A DNA stretch of 38,217 bases from a virus: positions 1 through 38,217 of the IMG/VR virus record IMGVR_UViG_3300032194_000115. One strand, 5' to 3'. A program made the translations under genes and the position numbers. Shown piece by piece: positions 14,128-22,063 of this stretch (position 1 is the stretch's first letter; the number at the start of each line of letters is the position of its first letter). Below the pieces are notes generated by a model that saw only the letters and a list, made by a program, of their open reading frames with translations, searched no databases and was not told where the DNA came from.

Positions 14128-16338
14128 TCAATTACCGATAACTTCACTGAAAGAAACACCTGTCTTGGTTGCCGTTAAGGTAACCGTGATGTAGTTGATG
14201 GAGCGTGTTGGCTTCATGAAGATTTCAGCAACAAACTCGTTACGATCAACCACCGATGGGGTGTTATTAGAATCATCACAAACGACGAGGAAGTCGGTGA
14301 CTCCTCTACGTGCCTGAACCTCGGAGAGGTAGGAATTTAGAGCGGAAGCGAAACCAATTCTAGTTGTGGCATCGTTCTGCTCAAACAGAACTCCTTTAGC
14401 AAGAGATTCTGCTCTCTTCTGAACATTGAGGAAGAGACGACGAACGTTGATACGATCGAAAGCAGATGGTGAAGACAGGGCAGTCTTGTCACCGAATAGA
14501 ATAATGCCAGATCCAGCAAACGAGCAGATTGGGTTGATTCTTGCTTGATATAGTTCGTCTCTATCAGCCTGGGTTGGGTTGTAGGCAAGCTTAACAGCGT
14601 TTCTTAAACCACCACGGTTGGTTCCAGCAGGGGAATACCAATCATCAAGTGTAGCGGAAGTAGAAACACATAGACCAGCAACGTCTCCGTTACATGGAAT
14701 CCAACGATAGATATCGTTGAAGCGATCATACATGTACTTATAACCACTATCAAACACGGCGTAAGAAGTGGAAGGTAAAGTAGAGAAGAAGTTTAGAGTG
14801 TTGGTCTTCTGTTGAGTTCTGGTTAGAGCACCACCAGAACCTACTTGATCAGTCTTAGCACAGGAGATGAAAGCAACACAATCCTTTCTGGTTTGAGCAA
14901 CGCCCATTACAGAACCAGCCTTAAGTTTGGTGTCAGCTGAATCTCCCATAGAACCACCCATGAGAACGAAGTCGATTTCAACTTCTTCGGTTTCTGTGAA
15001 AAGACCGTAAGCAGTTCCGATTTCTCCCGTGTTGTAATCGTAGTCGTCAGCTCCATTCGAAAGAGCAGCTTCGTACTTACCTAGAACCTTGAAAGAATCG
15101 CCACTGTCTAAAGCAGTAGACTCTTGTCCCCATGCCTCACCAGCACCAGTAGGAGCTAGAGTAGCACCAGCAAAGATGTAAGCAGAACCAGCATTGACAG
15201 CATCTTTGTAGTATGCTACAGCGCCTTCAGCACTCTTACCATCAGTTAGTTTGGAGAGATAAGTTAAACGCTCAAGGATAGTTCCAGCAGTACCAGTAAT
15301 AGCACCATCCGAATCAACAACAGCAATGTGAAGTTCGTCGTCTGCTAAACCTCTGTCGGAAGCGTACTGAGAAGTACCAGGACGAGGACCAATTTCAGAT
15401 AGAGCAACACCGTTGATGGTTGTAGTTGTCCACCAGTTTCTTACCGAAGCAACACCGATGTCAGGATCTAGACCAGTTACGGTGACGTTGATGTCGGAAC
15501 CATTGCCTGTTTGAGCACCAGCAAGAGCGATAATTGTTCCAGTGTTATATCCGTCGCCACCATTGATTAGGGTAACAGTAACAGAACCACCAACTCCAGT
15601 AGCAGCACCGCCAGCTTCTTCGCCAGCATCAGCAACTACAACTCGGAATTGAGCACCACCAGTTAGGTCAGCAGATGGAGTATAATCACCAGGAGATCTT
15701 CCTGATTCGGTAACGGCGTCGTGACTGAAACCAAGGATCTCATCACCATCTTCTAACTCAGCAGCATCAGTGATTAAGGTGCTGGTTTTGATGGATAGCT
15801 CATAAGTAGCAGGATTATATGCTTCGACTGTAGCAGAAATAGTGCTACCACCTTCGTTGAAAGTAACGGTAGAACCTACAACGGGCGTAGTGTCAGGAGC
15901 ACCACCTAGGGTTACAACCTGATCAGGTCCTCTGTCTACGACTAGAACCTTGAGTCCGTCACCCCATTTGCCAGGAGTTCTAGCAACGAAGTCTTCTCCA
16001 GCGCCAACACCAGCAGCCCAGTCGGCAGCGTTTCTGACAGTTAAGTCGCCAGTTCCAGTGTGGGAGGATTTCGCTCCAGTTTCGGCACGTACTACAGCGA
16101 GACGACCGCCATAGTTGAGGAATTCGGAAGCGACGAACCAATCTTCAGCATTAGTAGCGTTGGGCTTACCGAAAGTATCTAATAATTCTTTTTGGGTACT
16201 GATAGTTACAATCTCACCAACGGGACCTCTAGCAAATGTTGAAGCAAAAGCGCCAGTGATGGCTTGAGAATTTACAACAACAGCGTTAGTTAGGTCACGC
16301 TCTTTGATTACAATACCAGGCGAGATAAGACTTGCCAT
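14128..16338 (-). CDS. 18: gp18, contractile tail sheath protein
   Basis: gp18 forms the contractile sheath around the gp19 tube. The 736-residue protein starts MASLISPGIVIKERDLTN, as sheath proteins do, then GAFASTFARGPVGEIVTI near 28. Its C-terminal half has the conserved sheath core: LYQARINPICSFAGSGIILFGDKTA near 590, SAFDRINVRRLFLNVQKRAE near 620, and FVAEIFMKPTRSINYITVTLTAT near 700. T4 gp18 has 659 residues. The extra length lies in residues 130-320, a Gly/Thr/Val-rich part with a GGDGYNTG motif, probably surface-exposed insertions like those in cyanophage fibre proteins. The start has an AGGAG Shine-Dalgarno and a late promoter in its leader. Confidence 0.97.
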   Translation of the reverse strand: MASLISPGIVIKERDLTNAVVVNSQAITGAFASTFARGPVGEIVTISTQKELLDTFGKPNATNAEDWFVASEFLNYGGRLAVVRAETGAKSSHTGTGDLTVRNAADWAAGVGAGEDFVARTPGKWGDGLKVLVVDRGPDQVVTLGGAPDTTPVVGSTVTFNEGGSTISATVEAYNPATYELSIKTSTLITDAAELEDGDEILGFSHDAVTESGRSPGDYTPSADLTGGAQFRVVVADAGEEAGGAATGVGGSVTVTLINGGDGYNTGTIIALAGAQTGNGSDINVTVTGLDPDIGVASVRNWWTTTTINGVALSEIGPRPGTSQYASDRGLADDELHIAVVDSDGAITGTAGTILERLTYLSKLTDGKSAEGAVAYYKDAVNAGSAYIFAGATLAPTGAGEAWGQESTALDSGDSFKVLGKYEAALSNGADDYDYNTGEIGTAYGLFTETEEVEIDFVLMGGSMGDSADTKLKAGSVMGVAQTRKDCVAFISCAKTDQVGSGGALTRTQQKTNTLNFFSTLPSTSYAVFDSGYKYMYDRFNDIYRWIPCNGDVAGLCVSTSATLDDWYSPAGTNRGGLRNAVKLAYNPTQADRDELYQARINPICSFAGSGIILFGDKTALSSPSAFDRINVRRLFLNVQKRAESLAKGVLFEQNDATTRIGFASALNSYLSEVQARRGVTDFLVVCDDSNNTPSVVDRNEFVAEIFMKPTRSINYITVTLTATKTGVSFSEVIGN

Positions 16339-16357
16339 GTTTTTCTCCTATGGGTGA

Positions 16358-16392
16358 TCCAGATTTAATCTAAAAATATTTATTATTCTGGA
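16358..16392. repeat. Inverted repeat around the gp18 late promoter
   Basis: TCCAGA (16358-16363) and TCTGGA (16387-16392) are 6-bp inverted arms that flank the AATAAATA octamer of gp18, with 23 nt between them. This could be chance, a weak hairpin at the end of the preceding transcript, or a protein site around the promoter. Confidence 0.3.
16377..16384 (-). promoter_or_regulatory. Putative late promoter of gp18
   Basis: The minus strand reads AATAAATA, 38 nt upstream of the gp18 ATG, in the 86-nt gap between the small zinc-ribbon gene and gp18. It is among the best placed late octamers in the window. Confidence 0.55.
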
Positions 16393-16424
16393 CTTTTCCA
16401 CGGGGGAAACAATACGTGAACAAC

Positions 16425-16652
16425 CTACCAATCTGGATATACCTCGGGTGATCCTGGTTTGTATTTTCTAGAATCTATAACCCTTTTGATAGTACAATCT
16501 TTACACTCGTATGAATATGCTGATGGTAGTGGTCTCTTATTTTTTCTCGTCAAATAAAAATCGGTAAGTAAATCTTTTTTCTCACCACATGTTCTACATA
16601 CTCTCTCCTTGAAAAGTAAATGATCAAGTGAAAACTGATCTTCTATATCCAT
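16425..16652 (-). CDS. Small zinc-ribbon protein between gp17 and gp18
   Basis: This 75-residue protein starts at an ATG overlapping the gp17 stop by 1 nt (TAATG); a GTG 15 nt upstream would give 80 residues. It contains a CRTCG knuckle near residue 20 and a CKDC knuckle near 52, separated by a stretch with FYLTRKNKRP, and a tail with YKPGSPEVYPDW. The spacing and the 'CrtCge.K.l..Fy' phrase resemble the zinc-binding half of phage endonuclease VII-type and related HNH proteins, but no nuclease domain follows. It may bind DNA or the terminase. In T4 nothing comparable lies between 17 and 18. Confidence 0.75.
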   Translation of the reverse strand: MDIEDQFSLDHLLFKERVCRTCGEKKDLLTDFYLTRKNKRPLPSAYSYECKDCTIKRVIDSRKYKPGSPEVYPDW

Positions 16653-18307
16653 TAGTAGGTATTCCACATATAAGAAACATCTTCTTGTGTGTCACCATAT
16701 TCCCACAATGTTCCATCCTCAACAAATCCTTCATCACCTTCTAGACCAGTGGTGATAAATCCAAATGGTGCCATATCTTGTTCGATCTGATTTTTTTGTT
16801 CGTCATAAATTCTCTTACGAACATCATTATCAGTCATCTCTTTAAAGTAATCCTGTTGGACTAACCAAGCAAAGATTACCATACACATTACTAGGTCATC
16901 ATGGAATCCTTCATCAGCTTCAAAGGATTGCTTTTTCTGAATGAACGTAGTAAGTTCGTTGATTAAATCGTAGTCATTGAATACTAACTTATCATCTTCT
17001 ACGATACTCTTTAGGTTGGCACAACCAACCTTCTTGACAGTAACACTCATCTTGACACCTAGCTGTGTCTTTGTGCCAGAGAATCCGTGTCCCACAATCT
17101 GTCCAGCACGTCCTCTCATAGCACACATGAGAACATTAGGATACTCTAGATCGTAGTTTAAGATAGATGCTACCTGATCTCCAATATCATTTACTTCTGC
17201 TAGAACCCAAGCGTTATTATATGCTCTCGCTACATCATTGATAACGTTGGGGAACAGCATTGGTTTAACTTCGTTGTTCCTATATTTTGCTACTACCCTG
17301 TAGGGAACAGTTGTAATATCAAAAACAATAAAAGCAGAATAGTCTCCCCCAATACCCCTACTAACATCAACCGTAAGAAGGTATTCGGATTTGTCTTTTG
17401 GTTTTTCATAAACATCCAACCCTTTATTGGAACTTATGGGTTCTTCAAATGTTAGCGCACGTAGTTTAGCAGCTGAGATTAGGGTGTCAACAGATCCTAA
17501 GAATTCACATTCAAATTCCTGGGTAAACTGTCTTTCTGATGTGTTCTTGATGGTCTCTTCTTTCCACTTGGCGTCTCTACCAGGGACTTGTGACCAGTGT
17601 ACTTCGTGATACGTATATCCATTTCTCTCGTTAACAGCATCAGTCCACATCTTATAGAAGTGGTTCATACCCTGTGGGGTAGAAATGATAATTACTTTCG
17701 TACTTTTACCAGAAGTAATAGTAGGATAAACAGAGGCAAAGAACGACTCAGCAATGTGATTCGGGACGAACGCGAACTCGTCGAGAAAGATGATGTTAAA
17801 CGACATACCTCGGACAGCACTTGCAGACGTAGAAGCTGCCAATATCTTACTGCCATTTTCTAATTCGATGTTTCCTTTGTTCCATACTACCACACCTTGC
17901 TGGATCCACTTGGGTAAGTTTTCATATGCTGTTGCAAGTCTTGCCAAAAGGTCCCTAGCAGTGGATGCTTTGTTCGCTAGGATACCGATGTTAACGTTAT
18001 CGTTGAACAAAATATAATGCAGCAAATAAGATACCACGGTGGTAGACTTACCAGTCTGTCGTGGTAACTTAGCAATGTTAAATCTATTATTGTGAAACTT
18101 CTTGATTAGTTCTTCTTGGAAGTCCCACATCTTGAATGGCACCAGACCTTCGTCAAGTGAAACGATCTGTACATAGTTCTTGGTAAAATATACAGGATCT
18201 TTAGCACACTTGATGTATTCTTCTAGTTGCTCCTTGGTAAAATCAATTTGTACATTCGCTTTCTTTAGAAGCGGATTACCAAGATAAATGTCGTCTCCAG
18301 CACCCAT
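16652..18307 (-). CDS. 17: gp17, terminase large subunit
   Basis: gp17 is the packaging motor ATPase and headful nuclease. The 551-residue protein has Walker A LPRQTGKST (81-89), Walker B IIFLDEFAF (172-180), the coupling motif STPQG (209-213), and an RNase H-like nuclease with the acidic residues D314 (in LTVDVSRG), E371 (in LAEVND) and D470/D471 (in GFHDDLVM). T4 gp17 is 610 residues. The start chosen is ATG 18305-18307, behind a late promoter octamer. The small subunit gp16 is encoded far away (24964-25377), not next to it as in T4, which is the usual cyanophage arrangement. Confidence 0.98.
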   Translation of the reverse strand: MGAGDDIYLGNPLLKKANVQIDFTKEQLEEYIKCAKDPVYFTKNYVQIVSLDEGLVPFKMWDFQEELIKKFHNNRFNIAKLPRQTGKSTTVVSYLLHYILFNDNVNIGILANKASTARDLLARLATAYENLPKWIQQGVVVWNKGNIELENGSKILAASTSASAVRGMSFNIIFLDEFAFVPNHIAESFFASVYPTITSGKSTKVIIISTPQGMNHFYKMWTDAVNERNGYTYHEVHWSQVPGRDAKWKEETIKNTSERQFTQEFECEFLGSVDTLISAAKLRALTFEEPISSNKGLDVYEKPKDKSEYLLTVDVSRGIGGDYSAFIVFDITTVPYRVVAKYRNNEVKPMLFPNVINDVARAYNNAWVLAEVNDIGDQVASILNYDLEYPNVLMCAMRGRAGQIVGHGFSGTKTQLGVKMSVTVKKVGCANLKSIVEDDKLVFNDYDLINELTTFIQKKQSFEADEGFHDDLVMCMVIFAWLVQQDYFKEMTDNDVRKRIYDEQKNQIEQDMAPFGFITTGLEGDEGFVEDGTLWEYGDTQEDVSYMWNTY

Positions 18308-18327
18308 TACATACTATTCATATGTAA

Positions 18328-18609
18328 CTATTTATTCCACCACTGGGATTCTCCCTCTTCGTATTTCTCTCCAAACTTGTCAAGGTCTTCCATTCTCTTC
18401 TCCCAGGTATCTCCACCATCCTTTCCTTTCGCTGGATTGATACACTGGAAATCACCCAGTTTATTACATACCAAACCAGCAAGATCTAAATCGCTGCCTT
18501 TTACACCCGTACCAGACCATCTATGTTCTCCGTTGATCCAAGTTGCTCCACACTTAGGACACTCAGCACGTGACATAGATAAGTCCGAAAATTGACGGTC
18601 ATCTTCCAT
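18328..18609 (-). CDS. Zinc-binding hypothetical protein upstream of gp17
   Basis: This 93-residue protein has a CPKCGATWINGEHRWSGTG motif near residue 17 followed by two more cysteines (LVCNKLGDFQCINPAKG), so a four-cysteine zinc site is likely. The C-terminal 25 residues are acidic and tryptophan-rich (EEGESQWWNK). It has no membrane span. It is preceded by a TATAAT -10-like element (18637-18642) and followed by gp17 after 20 nt. A protein of this kind recurs, as far as I recall, beside gp17 in cyanophages. Its role is unknown; the position would suit a packaging accessory protein, but this is inference. Confidence 0.8.
   Translation of the reverse strand: MEDDRQFSDLSMSRAECPKCGATWINGEHRWSGTGVKGSDLDLAGLVCNKLGDFQCINPAKGKDGGDTWEKRMEDLDKFGEKYEEGESQWWNK
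18329..18336 (-). promoter_or_regulatory. Putative late promoter of gp17
   Basis: The minus strand reads AATAAATA, 22 nt upstream of the gp17 ATG, overlapping the end of the preceding gene. The short leader contains a 4-codon mini frame (ATG AAT AGT ATG) whose TAA overlaps the gp17 ATG. Confidence 0.5.
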
Positions 18610-18636
18610 TTTGGTTCGTTCCGTAGGGTTATTAGT

Positions 18637-18642
18637 ATTATA
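18637..18642 (-). promoter_or_regulatory. TATAAT -10 element upstream of the zinc protein and gp17
   Basis: The minus strand reads TATAAT, followed by AC, 28 nt before the ATG at 18609. A TTTACA hexamer lies upstream but with a 20-nt spacer, which is too long for a good sigma-70 promoter. The region 18610-18693 also contains a weak TGATA/TATCA hairpin and no gene. Confidence 0.35.
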
Positions 18643-18693
18643 GACTATCTAGTAAAAAATAGTGTAAAGAATGGCTACGATTTGATAAGCATA

Positions 18694-18891
18694 TCACATG
18701 TTTTCAAATTTATATTCTAATATCATTCGATACATAGAATCCCTTAAGTACCAGAGGTGCTCTTGCTCAGTGGGATGTCGAGAGGGAGAACCTTCCCAAG
18801 TTTCAATTCTTTTCAGCACACATTGATGTAGAAGATGGATATCTTCTATGGTTAACTTTACTTCGTAATCGTAGTCTTGTTCTTCATTCAT
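18694..18891 (-). CDS. Hypothetical protein (65 aa)
   Basis: This 65-residue protein has an acidic N-terminus (MNEEQDYDYEVKL), a helical centre with histidines (IEDIHLLHQCVLKRIETWEG), and an aromatic C-terminus (LWYLRDSMYRMILEYKFENM). It has no membrane span. Its start overlaps the stop of the preceding gene as ATGA. It is the last gene of the metabolic island transcript, before the 84-nt gap at 18610-18693. I do not recognise a family. Confidence 0.75.
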   Translation of the reverse strand: MNEEQDYDYEVKLTIEDIHLLHQCVLKRIETWEGSPSRHPTEQEHLWYLRDSMYRMILEYKFENM

Positions 18892-19112
18892 GGGTTATTG
18901 GGATCCATTCCTAATGACTCTAAGTATTCACGCCACCAGGAATGTTTCTCCTTTTTCCAGCGAGGAACTGGAAGACCTTTTTCTGAATAATATTCTTCTA
19001 GTGCTTTATCGATAGTCTGTCCGATCTCCATATTCCTCTTCCTCTTCATCAACGTCAGCATATGGATTCTCCACAAAGGGTCCTCGTTTTCGTAAAGGTT
19101 CTTGTCTGACAT
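18888..19112 (-). CDS. Hypothetical protein (74 aa)
   Basis: The frame from ATG 19112 encodes 74 residues (MSDKNLYENEDPLWRIHML...). An ATG at 19127 would add five residues, but the 19112 start has AGGA 3-4 nt upstream. The protein is charged and helical, with KRKRNMEIGQTIDKALEEYY in the middle and a tryptophan-rich end (KHSWWREYLESLGM). It overlaps the membrane protein gene at 19006-19215 by about 107 nt in another frame, the longest overlap between two likely real genes in the window. The overlapped frame is supported by its own ATGA coupling to the downstream gene. Function unknown. Confidence 0.65.
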   Translation of the reverse strand: MSDKNLYENEDPLWRIHMLTLMKRKRNMEIGQTIDKALEEYYSEKGLPVPRWKKEKHSWWREYLESLGMDPNNP

Positions 19113-19215
19113 AATCCTGTTCAGCATTTACGGCATCAATCCAAACAGCAAGTTTCATCACGATAAAAATGATGATGAGGGGTGTAAAGCACCCAACTAA
19201 AATTATGGGGTTCAT
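19006..19215 (-). CDS. Small single-span membrane protein (69 aa)
   Basis: The protein starts MNPIILVGCFTPLIIIFIVMKL, an N-terminal transmembrane helix of about 22 residues, and ends in an acidic cytoplasmic or lumenal tail (ADVDEEEEEYGDRTDYR). There is no signal peptidase site, so it probably stays anchored in the inner or thylakoid membrane. Its ATG overlaps the stop of the 41-residue gene upstream (ATGA). A CATAAATA octamer lies 40 nt upstream. It is one of six tiny membrane proteins in the metabolic island. I do not recognise a family; an accessory subunit of a host photosynthetic complex is a possibility only. Confidence 0.75.
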   Translation of the reverse strand: MNPIILVGCFTPLIIIFIVMKLAVWIDAVNAEQDYVRQEPLRKRGPFVENPYADVDEEEEEYGDRTDYR

Positions 19216-19337
19216 TTGTGACTCCTAGAGAAAGGTTCCCAGTGTTCCCAACCATATTTATGTACAAGGTGCATACCTATGATGGGAACAAATACAAGAC
19301 AAAACCCCATGACACCTAAGCACCATGGGGTATTCAT
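19212..19337 (-). CDS. Membrane microprotein (41 aa)
   Basis: A 41-residue frame runs from ATG 19335-19337 to TGA 19212-19214, beginning MNTPWCLGVMGFCLVFVPII. Residues 5-24 form one hydrophobic span, followed by HKYGWEHWEPFSRSHK. It is supported by its place: it begins 7 nt after the stop of the upstream gene and ends in an ATGA overlap with the next one. The chain of overlaps accounts for every base of the stretch, which would otherwise be an unexplained 129-nt gap. Small hydrophobic proteins of this size include photosystem, cytochrome b6f and NDH subunits, but I cannot match one. Confidence 0.6.
   Translation of the reverse strand: MNTPWCLGVMGFCLVFVPIIGMHLVHKYGWEHWEPFSRSHK
19255..19262 (-). 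promoter_or_regulatory. Late-promoter-like octamer inside the 41-aa gene
   Basis: The minus strand reads CATAAATA, 40 nt upstream of the ATG at 19215. It lies within the coding sequence of the 41-residue microprotein, so it may be chance, or it may add a late transcript for the last genes of the island. Confidence 0.35.
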
Positions 19338-19344
19338 AACAGAT

Positions 19345-19587
19345 CTAACCAGGAGCTGAACGTGATTCATTTTGGAAATACTCGGGTAGTGGACATCCTT
19401 TGAAATCGTTTATCTCATCTACTGCTAAGACAAACATGGTGCAAAATCCGACACAGAAAGCAAAAAGCATTTGAGGGAAGTTATAGTTTCCCATGTGGGC
19501 AGTAGGATCAGGTTCATCATTATGTGGATGAAGATGTTTACTGATCTCTTCTATTCTTTTTTTCTTTTCTTCATCTTCTTTTTTCAT
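19345..19587 (-). CDS. Small single-span membrane protein (80 aa)
   Basis: The frame from ATG 19587 encodes 80 residues. Further upstream the frame stays open inside zwf, but that part is a shadow, and the ATG at 19587 overlaps the zwf stop as ATGA. The N-terminus is a charged coil (MKKEDEEKKKRIEEISKHL), then HPHNDEPDPTAHMGNYNFPQ, then one transmembrane helix (MLFAFCVGFCTMFVLAV), and a short tail with CPLPEYFQNESRSAPG. The topology is probably N-terminus in the cytoplasm. Coupling to zwf suggests that it is made together with glucose-6-phosphate dehydrogenase. No family is recognised. Confidence 0.72.
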   Translation of the reverse strand: MKKEDEEKKKRIEEISKHLHPHNDEPDPTAHMGNYNFPQMLFAFCVGFCTMFVLAVDEINDFKGCPLPEYFQNESRSAPG

Positions 19588-20948
19588 GCTGGATAATCCC
19601 AGTTGGTTATGAATTCTGTTTTGTGTGACGGTCCCCATCCACCAAGATAGAGATAAGGAGCAGTACGAATGGGACAACTGTCACCAGTACAGAGAAGATC
19701 ATCAACGATCCTCCATGACTCCATGACTTCATCAGCGTGTACAAAGTGGGACTGGTCCCCATTGATAGCGTCATAAAGAAGTTTTTCATATCCATCTATT
19801 GCTCTGTCCTGTGGATAGGCGTGGGTGAGTGTTGCCAACTCCAAGTCGTCATTGAGCCCAGGTGACTTAATATCCATACGGATATCGAGATGAGGGTTAG
19901 GCTGTAGACGCATGACGATACGGTCGTTAACTTCTCCTTCATATAATTTTAGCGGTGGTGCTTTGAGTTTAATGACTACCTCTACACATTGATATGGTAG
20001 TTTCTTGCCTGTCATGACGTTAAAAGGAACCCCCTCCCAACGCCAGTTATCGACGAATAGAGTCCCAGCAAAATAGGTAGGAGTACCACTGTTAGGATCA
20101 ACGCCCTCTTCGCTACGGTAACCATCGTACTGTCCCAAAATAATGTTCCCGCTCATTCTAGTAGCGGCGAGAACTTTTGTCTTTTCACGTCTGATTTCCC
20201 TTGCATTCATTTTGCTTGGGGGTTCCATAGCAATCAACGCTAGAACTTGAAGAATGTGGTTTTGTAGCATGTCACGTACAGCACCAGCAGTCTCGTAGTA
20301 TTGTGAGCGACCTTCACAACCAATAGTTTCGGAAGCAAAGATTTGAATCTCGTCTATGTACTGGCGATTCCAAAGTGGTTCCAGCAGAATATTGCTAAAC
20401 CTAGTAGCAAGTATGTTATTAACAGTATCTTTGCCAAGATAATGGTCAATGCGATATACTTGTTTCTCCCGTAGATGTCGCTCCACCACAGACTGTAGAT
20501 TATCAGCAGATTTATAATCGTACCCAAAGGGTTTCTCAATAACCACACGGGATGCTTCGGGGTCATTGAGTTTACCTGCCTCTTTGAGATTGACAATAGC
20601 GTTAGCATATCTTTCGGGAGGAACCGAAAGAAAATAAGTATTATCGTGGAGGTAATCAGGAAGGTGACTGAGAGTGTCAACATTGTCCAAGTCCGCTGAA
20701 ACGTAGTCTAGTTGATGGAAAAATTCTTCTGGATAATCACCAAGAGATTCTTTCCATTGTGCTGCTGTTGGTTGTCTTCTGGCACAACCAGTGATTAAAA
20801 AATTGTGTGGAAGAAGATCTTTCTTCCACAGTTTATAAAGAGCAGGAATTAGTTTCTTCTTACAAAGGTCTCCCGTTGCTCCGAAGATAACAATTCCTTT
20901 AGTGAGCGGTTCCGTTTCCATCGTAGTCGTCCGAGTCGTAATAGTCAT
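19584..20948 (-). CDS. zwf: Glucose-6-phosphate dehydrogenase
   Basis: This enzyme oxidises glucose-6-phosphate with NADP, the first step of the oxidative pentose phosphate pathway, giving NADPH and, with gnd, ribose phosphate for phage DNA synthesis. In the 454-residue protein, GATGDL (23-28) is the dinucleotide loop, IEKPFG (137-142) and RIDHYLGKD (166-174, active-site His) are the family signatures, and DNWRWEGVPF lies near 330. Usual length is about 490-510. The start chosen is ATG 20948 because AAAGGTGAAA precedes it; the longer frame to 21017 is a shadow over a microprotein. The frame overlaps that microprotein by 50 nt. Identification is secure. Confidence 0.96.
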   Translation of the reverse strand: MTITTRTTTMETEPLTKGIVIFGATGDLCKKKLIPALYKLWKKDLLPHNFLITGCARRQPTAAQWKESLGDYPEEFFHQLDYVSADLDNVDTLSHLPDYLHDNTYFLSVPPERYANAIVNLKEAGKLNDPEASRVVIEKPFGYDYKSADNLQSVVERHLREKQVYRIDHYLGKDTVNNILATRFSNILLEPLWNRQYIDEIQIFASETIGCEGRSQYYETAGAVRDMLQNHILQVLALIAMEPPSKMNAREIRREKTKVLAATRMSGNIILGQYDGYRSEEGVDPNSGTPTYFAGTLFVDNWRWEGVPFNVMTGKKLPYQCVEVVIKLKAPPLKLYEGEVNDRIVMRLQPNPHLDIRMDIKSPGLNDDLELATLTHAYPQDRAIDGYEKLLYDAINGDQSHFVHADEVMESWRIVDDLLCTGDSCPIRTAPYLYLGGWGPSHKTEFITNWDYPA

Positions 20949-21030
20949 TTTCACCTTTAAGTCGTCCAAATGTGAGGGTGGCACAAACAAAGGGTATTGC
21001 TGCCCAAAGTAAGACATCAGCGAACGTCAT
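20899..21030 (-). CDS. Nested membrane microprotein (43 aa) over the gnd/zwf junction
   Basis: A 43-residue frame begins at ATG 21028-21030, inside the end of gnd, and ends at TAA 20899-20901, inside the start of zwf. It begins MTFADVLLWAAIPFVCATLT (a membrane span), continues with FGRLKGENDYY, and ends in a strongly acidic tail with DSDDYDGNGTAH. GGTGGT precedes the ATG at a good distance. The ordered hydrophobic-then-acidic design and the fact that the gnd-zwf gap would otherwise be non-coding argue that it is real. It is similar in design to the 69-residue membrane protein at 19006-19215. Function is unknown; a thylakoid anchor for the dehydrogenases is a guess. Confidence 0.65.
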   Translation of the reverse strand: MTFADVLLWAAIPFVCATLTFGRLKGENDYYDSDDYDGNGTAH

Positions 21031-22063
21031 GACCACCAAACATAGCTCTCATTCCATTCAAAACCTTGGCTGTGAAAGCACCAAGACGGCGCGACTCAAA
21101 ACGTGCCCACAACGCACTGCTGATGACAGGAGCGGGTACGCCAAGATCCACAGCAGCGTGAACAGTCCAACGCCCCTCACCAGAGTCTGATACTCCCCCA
21201 TCGAACTTGCTAAGCTCTCTATCGCGGCGTAGTACAACAGCGGTAAGGTCAAGTAACCAACTACCAACCACGCTACCACGACGCCAAAGCTCAGCCACCT
21301 CATCAACTTTAATGTCGTAGCAATAATCGGCGGGGCAGTCCATTGGGGCAACCTCGGCGTCTCCTTCTTTGACATACTTAGATCCAGCATTTGCTTCATG
21401 TAGAATATTAAAACCTTCGGCATATGCTTGCATAATACCGTATTCAATACCATTGTGGACCATCTTAACGAAGTGTCCAGCACCTGGACCACCACAATGT
21501 AACCAACCCATTTCTGCTTGTGTTACGAAATCATTAGGTTGTGTACGTTCGGCGGCAGAGATACCTGGGGAGAGGGCGTTAAAAATTGGCGCACAAGTGG
21601 CGACTGCAGTATCTCTGCCCCCAACCATAAGACAGTATCCACGGTCCAAACCATAAACACCACCACTAGTACCACAGTCAATATATTGGATGCCAAGTTT
21701 AGACAACCTTTCTGCCCTGCGTCTAGAGTCTTTAAAATTGGAATTGCCATGATCAATAATAATGTCGCCTTCACGACAATATCGTAGTAAGTCATTAAGT
21801 GTGTCCTCTACAGTTTCTGCTGGTACAACCATCATAAAGACGCCAGGTTTGAATGACTCATCTCCAAACACTCCACGTCCGTTGTGAACTACTTGAACAA
21901 GGCTTTCCACAGAAGTGGTATATCCACTGATATAACCCTTCTCATATTGTTCTTCAGCTTTTTTAACATTGTTTCGATAACCATGTACTTCGTGTCCTGC
22001 TGAGATCATACGGCGGGACATACCCTCACCCATACGACCCAATCCGATAATTCCTACTTTCAT
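21017..22063 (-). CDS. gnd: 6-phosphogluconate dehydrogenase (decarboxylating)
   Basis: This enzyme converts 6-phosphogluconate to ribulose-5-phosphate, CO2 and NADPH, the step following zwf (which leads to it via lactonase). In the 348-residue protein, GLGRMG (7-12) is the Rossmann loop, followed by YRNN (29-32) at the cofactor-selecting loop, DHGNSNF (104-110), DCGTSGGVYGLDRGYCLMVGG (129-149), and the active-site segment GPGAGHFVKMVHNGIEYG with Lys200 and Asn204. It is shorter than the usual 470-residue enzyme and resembles the short form of the family. It overlaps the preceding membrane protein stop as ATGA and contains the start of the nested microprotein at its end. Identification is secure. 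Confidence 0.95.
   Translation of the reverse strand: MKVGIIGLGRMGEGMSRRMISAGHEVHGYRNNVKKAEEQYEKGYISGYTTSVESLVQVVHNGRGVFGDESFKPGVFMMVVPAETVEDTLNDLLRYCREGDIIIDHGNSNFKDSRRRAERLSKLGIQYIDCGTSGGVYGLDRGYCLMVGGRDTAVATCAPIFNALSPGISAAERTQPNDFVTQAEMGWLHCGGPGAGHFVKMVHNGIEYGIMQAYAEGFNILHEANAGSKYVKEGDAEVAPMDCPADYCYDIKVDEVAELWRRGSVVGSWLLDLTAVVLRRDRELSKFDGGVSDSGEGRWTVHAAVDLGVPAPVISSALWARFESRRLGAFTAKVLNGMRAMFGGHDVR

Noticed and set aside
18660-18693. TGATA/TATCA hairpin as a terminator after the metabolic island
   Set aside because: The stem is only 5 bp and has no T-run after it, so it is unlikely to stop transcription.
19588-19677. Longer N-terminus for the 80-residue membrane protein
   Set aside because: The 30 residues lie inside zwf. 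The ATG at 19587 overlaps the zwf stop as ATGA, which matches the rest of the operon.
20949-21017. Longer N-terminus for zwf
   Set aside because: The 23 extra residues are a shadow of the 43-residue microprotein frame. AAAGGTG lies before the ATG at 20948.
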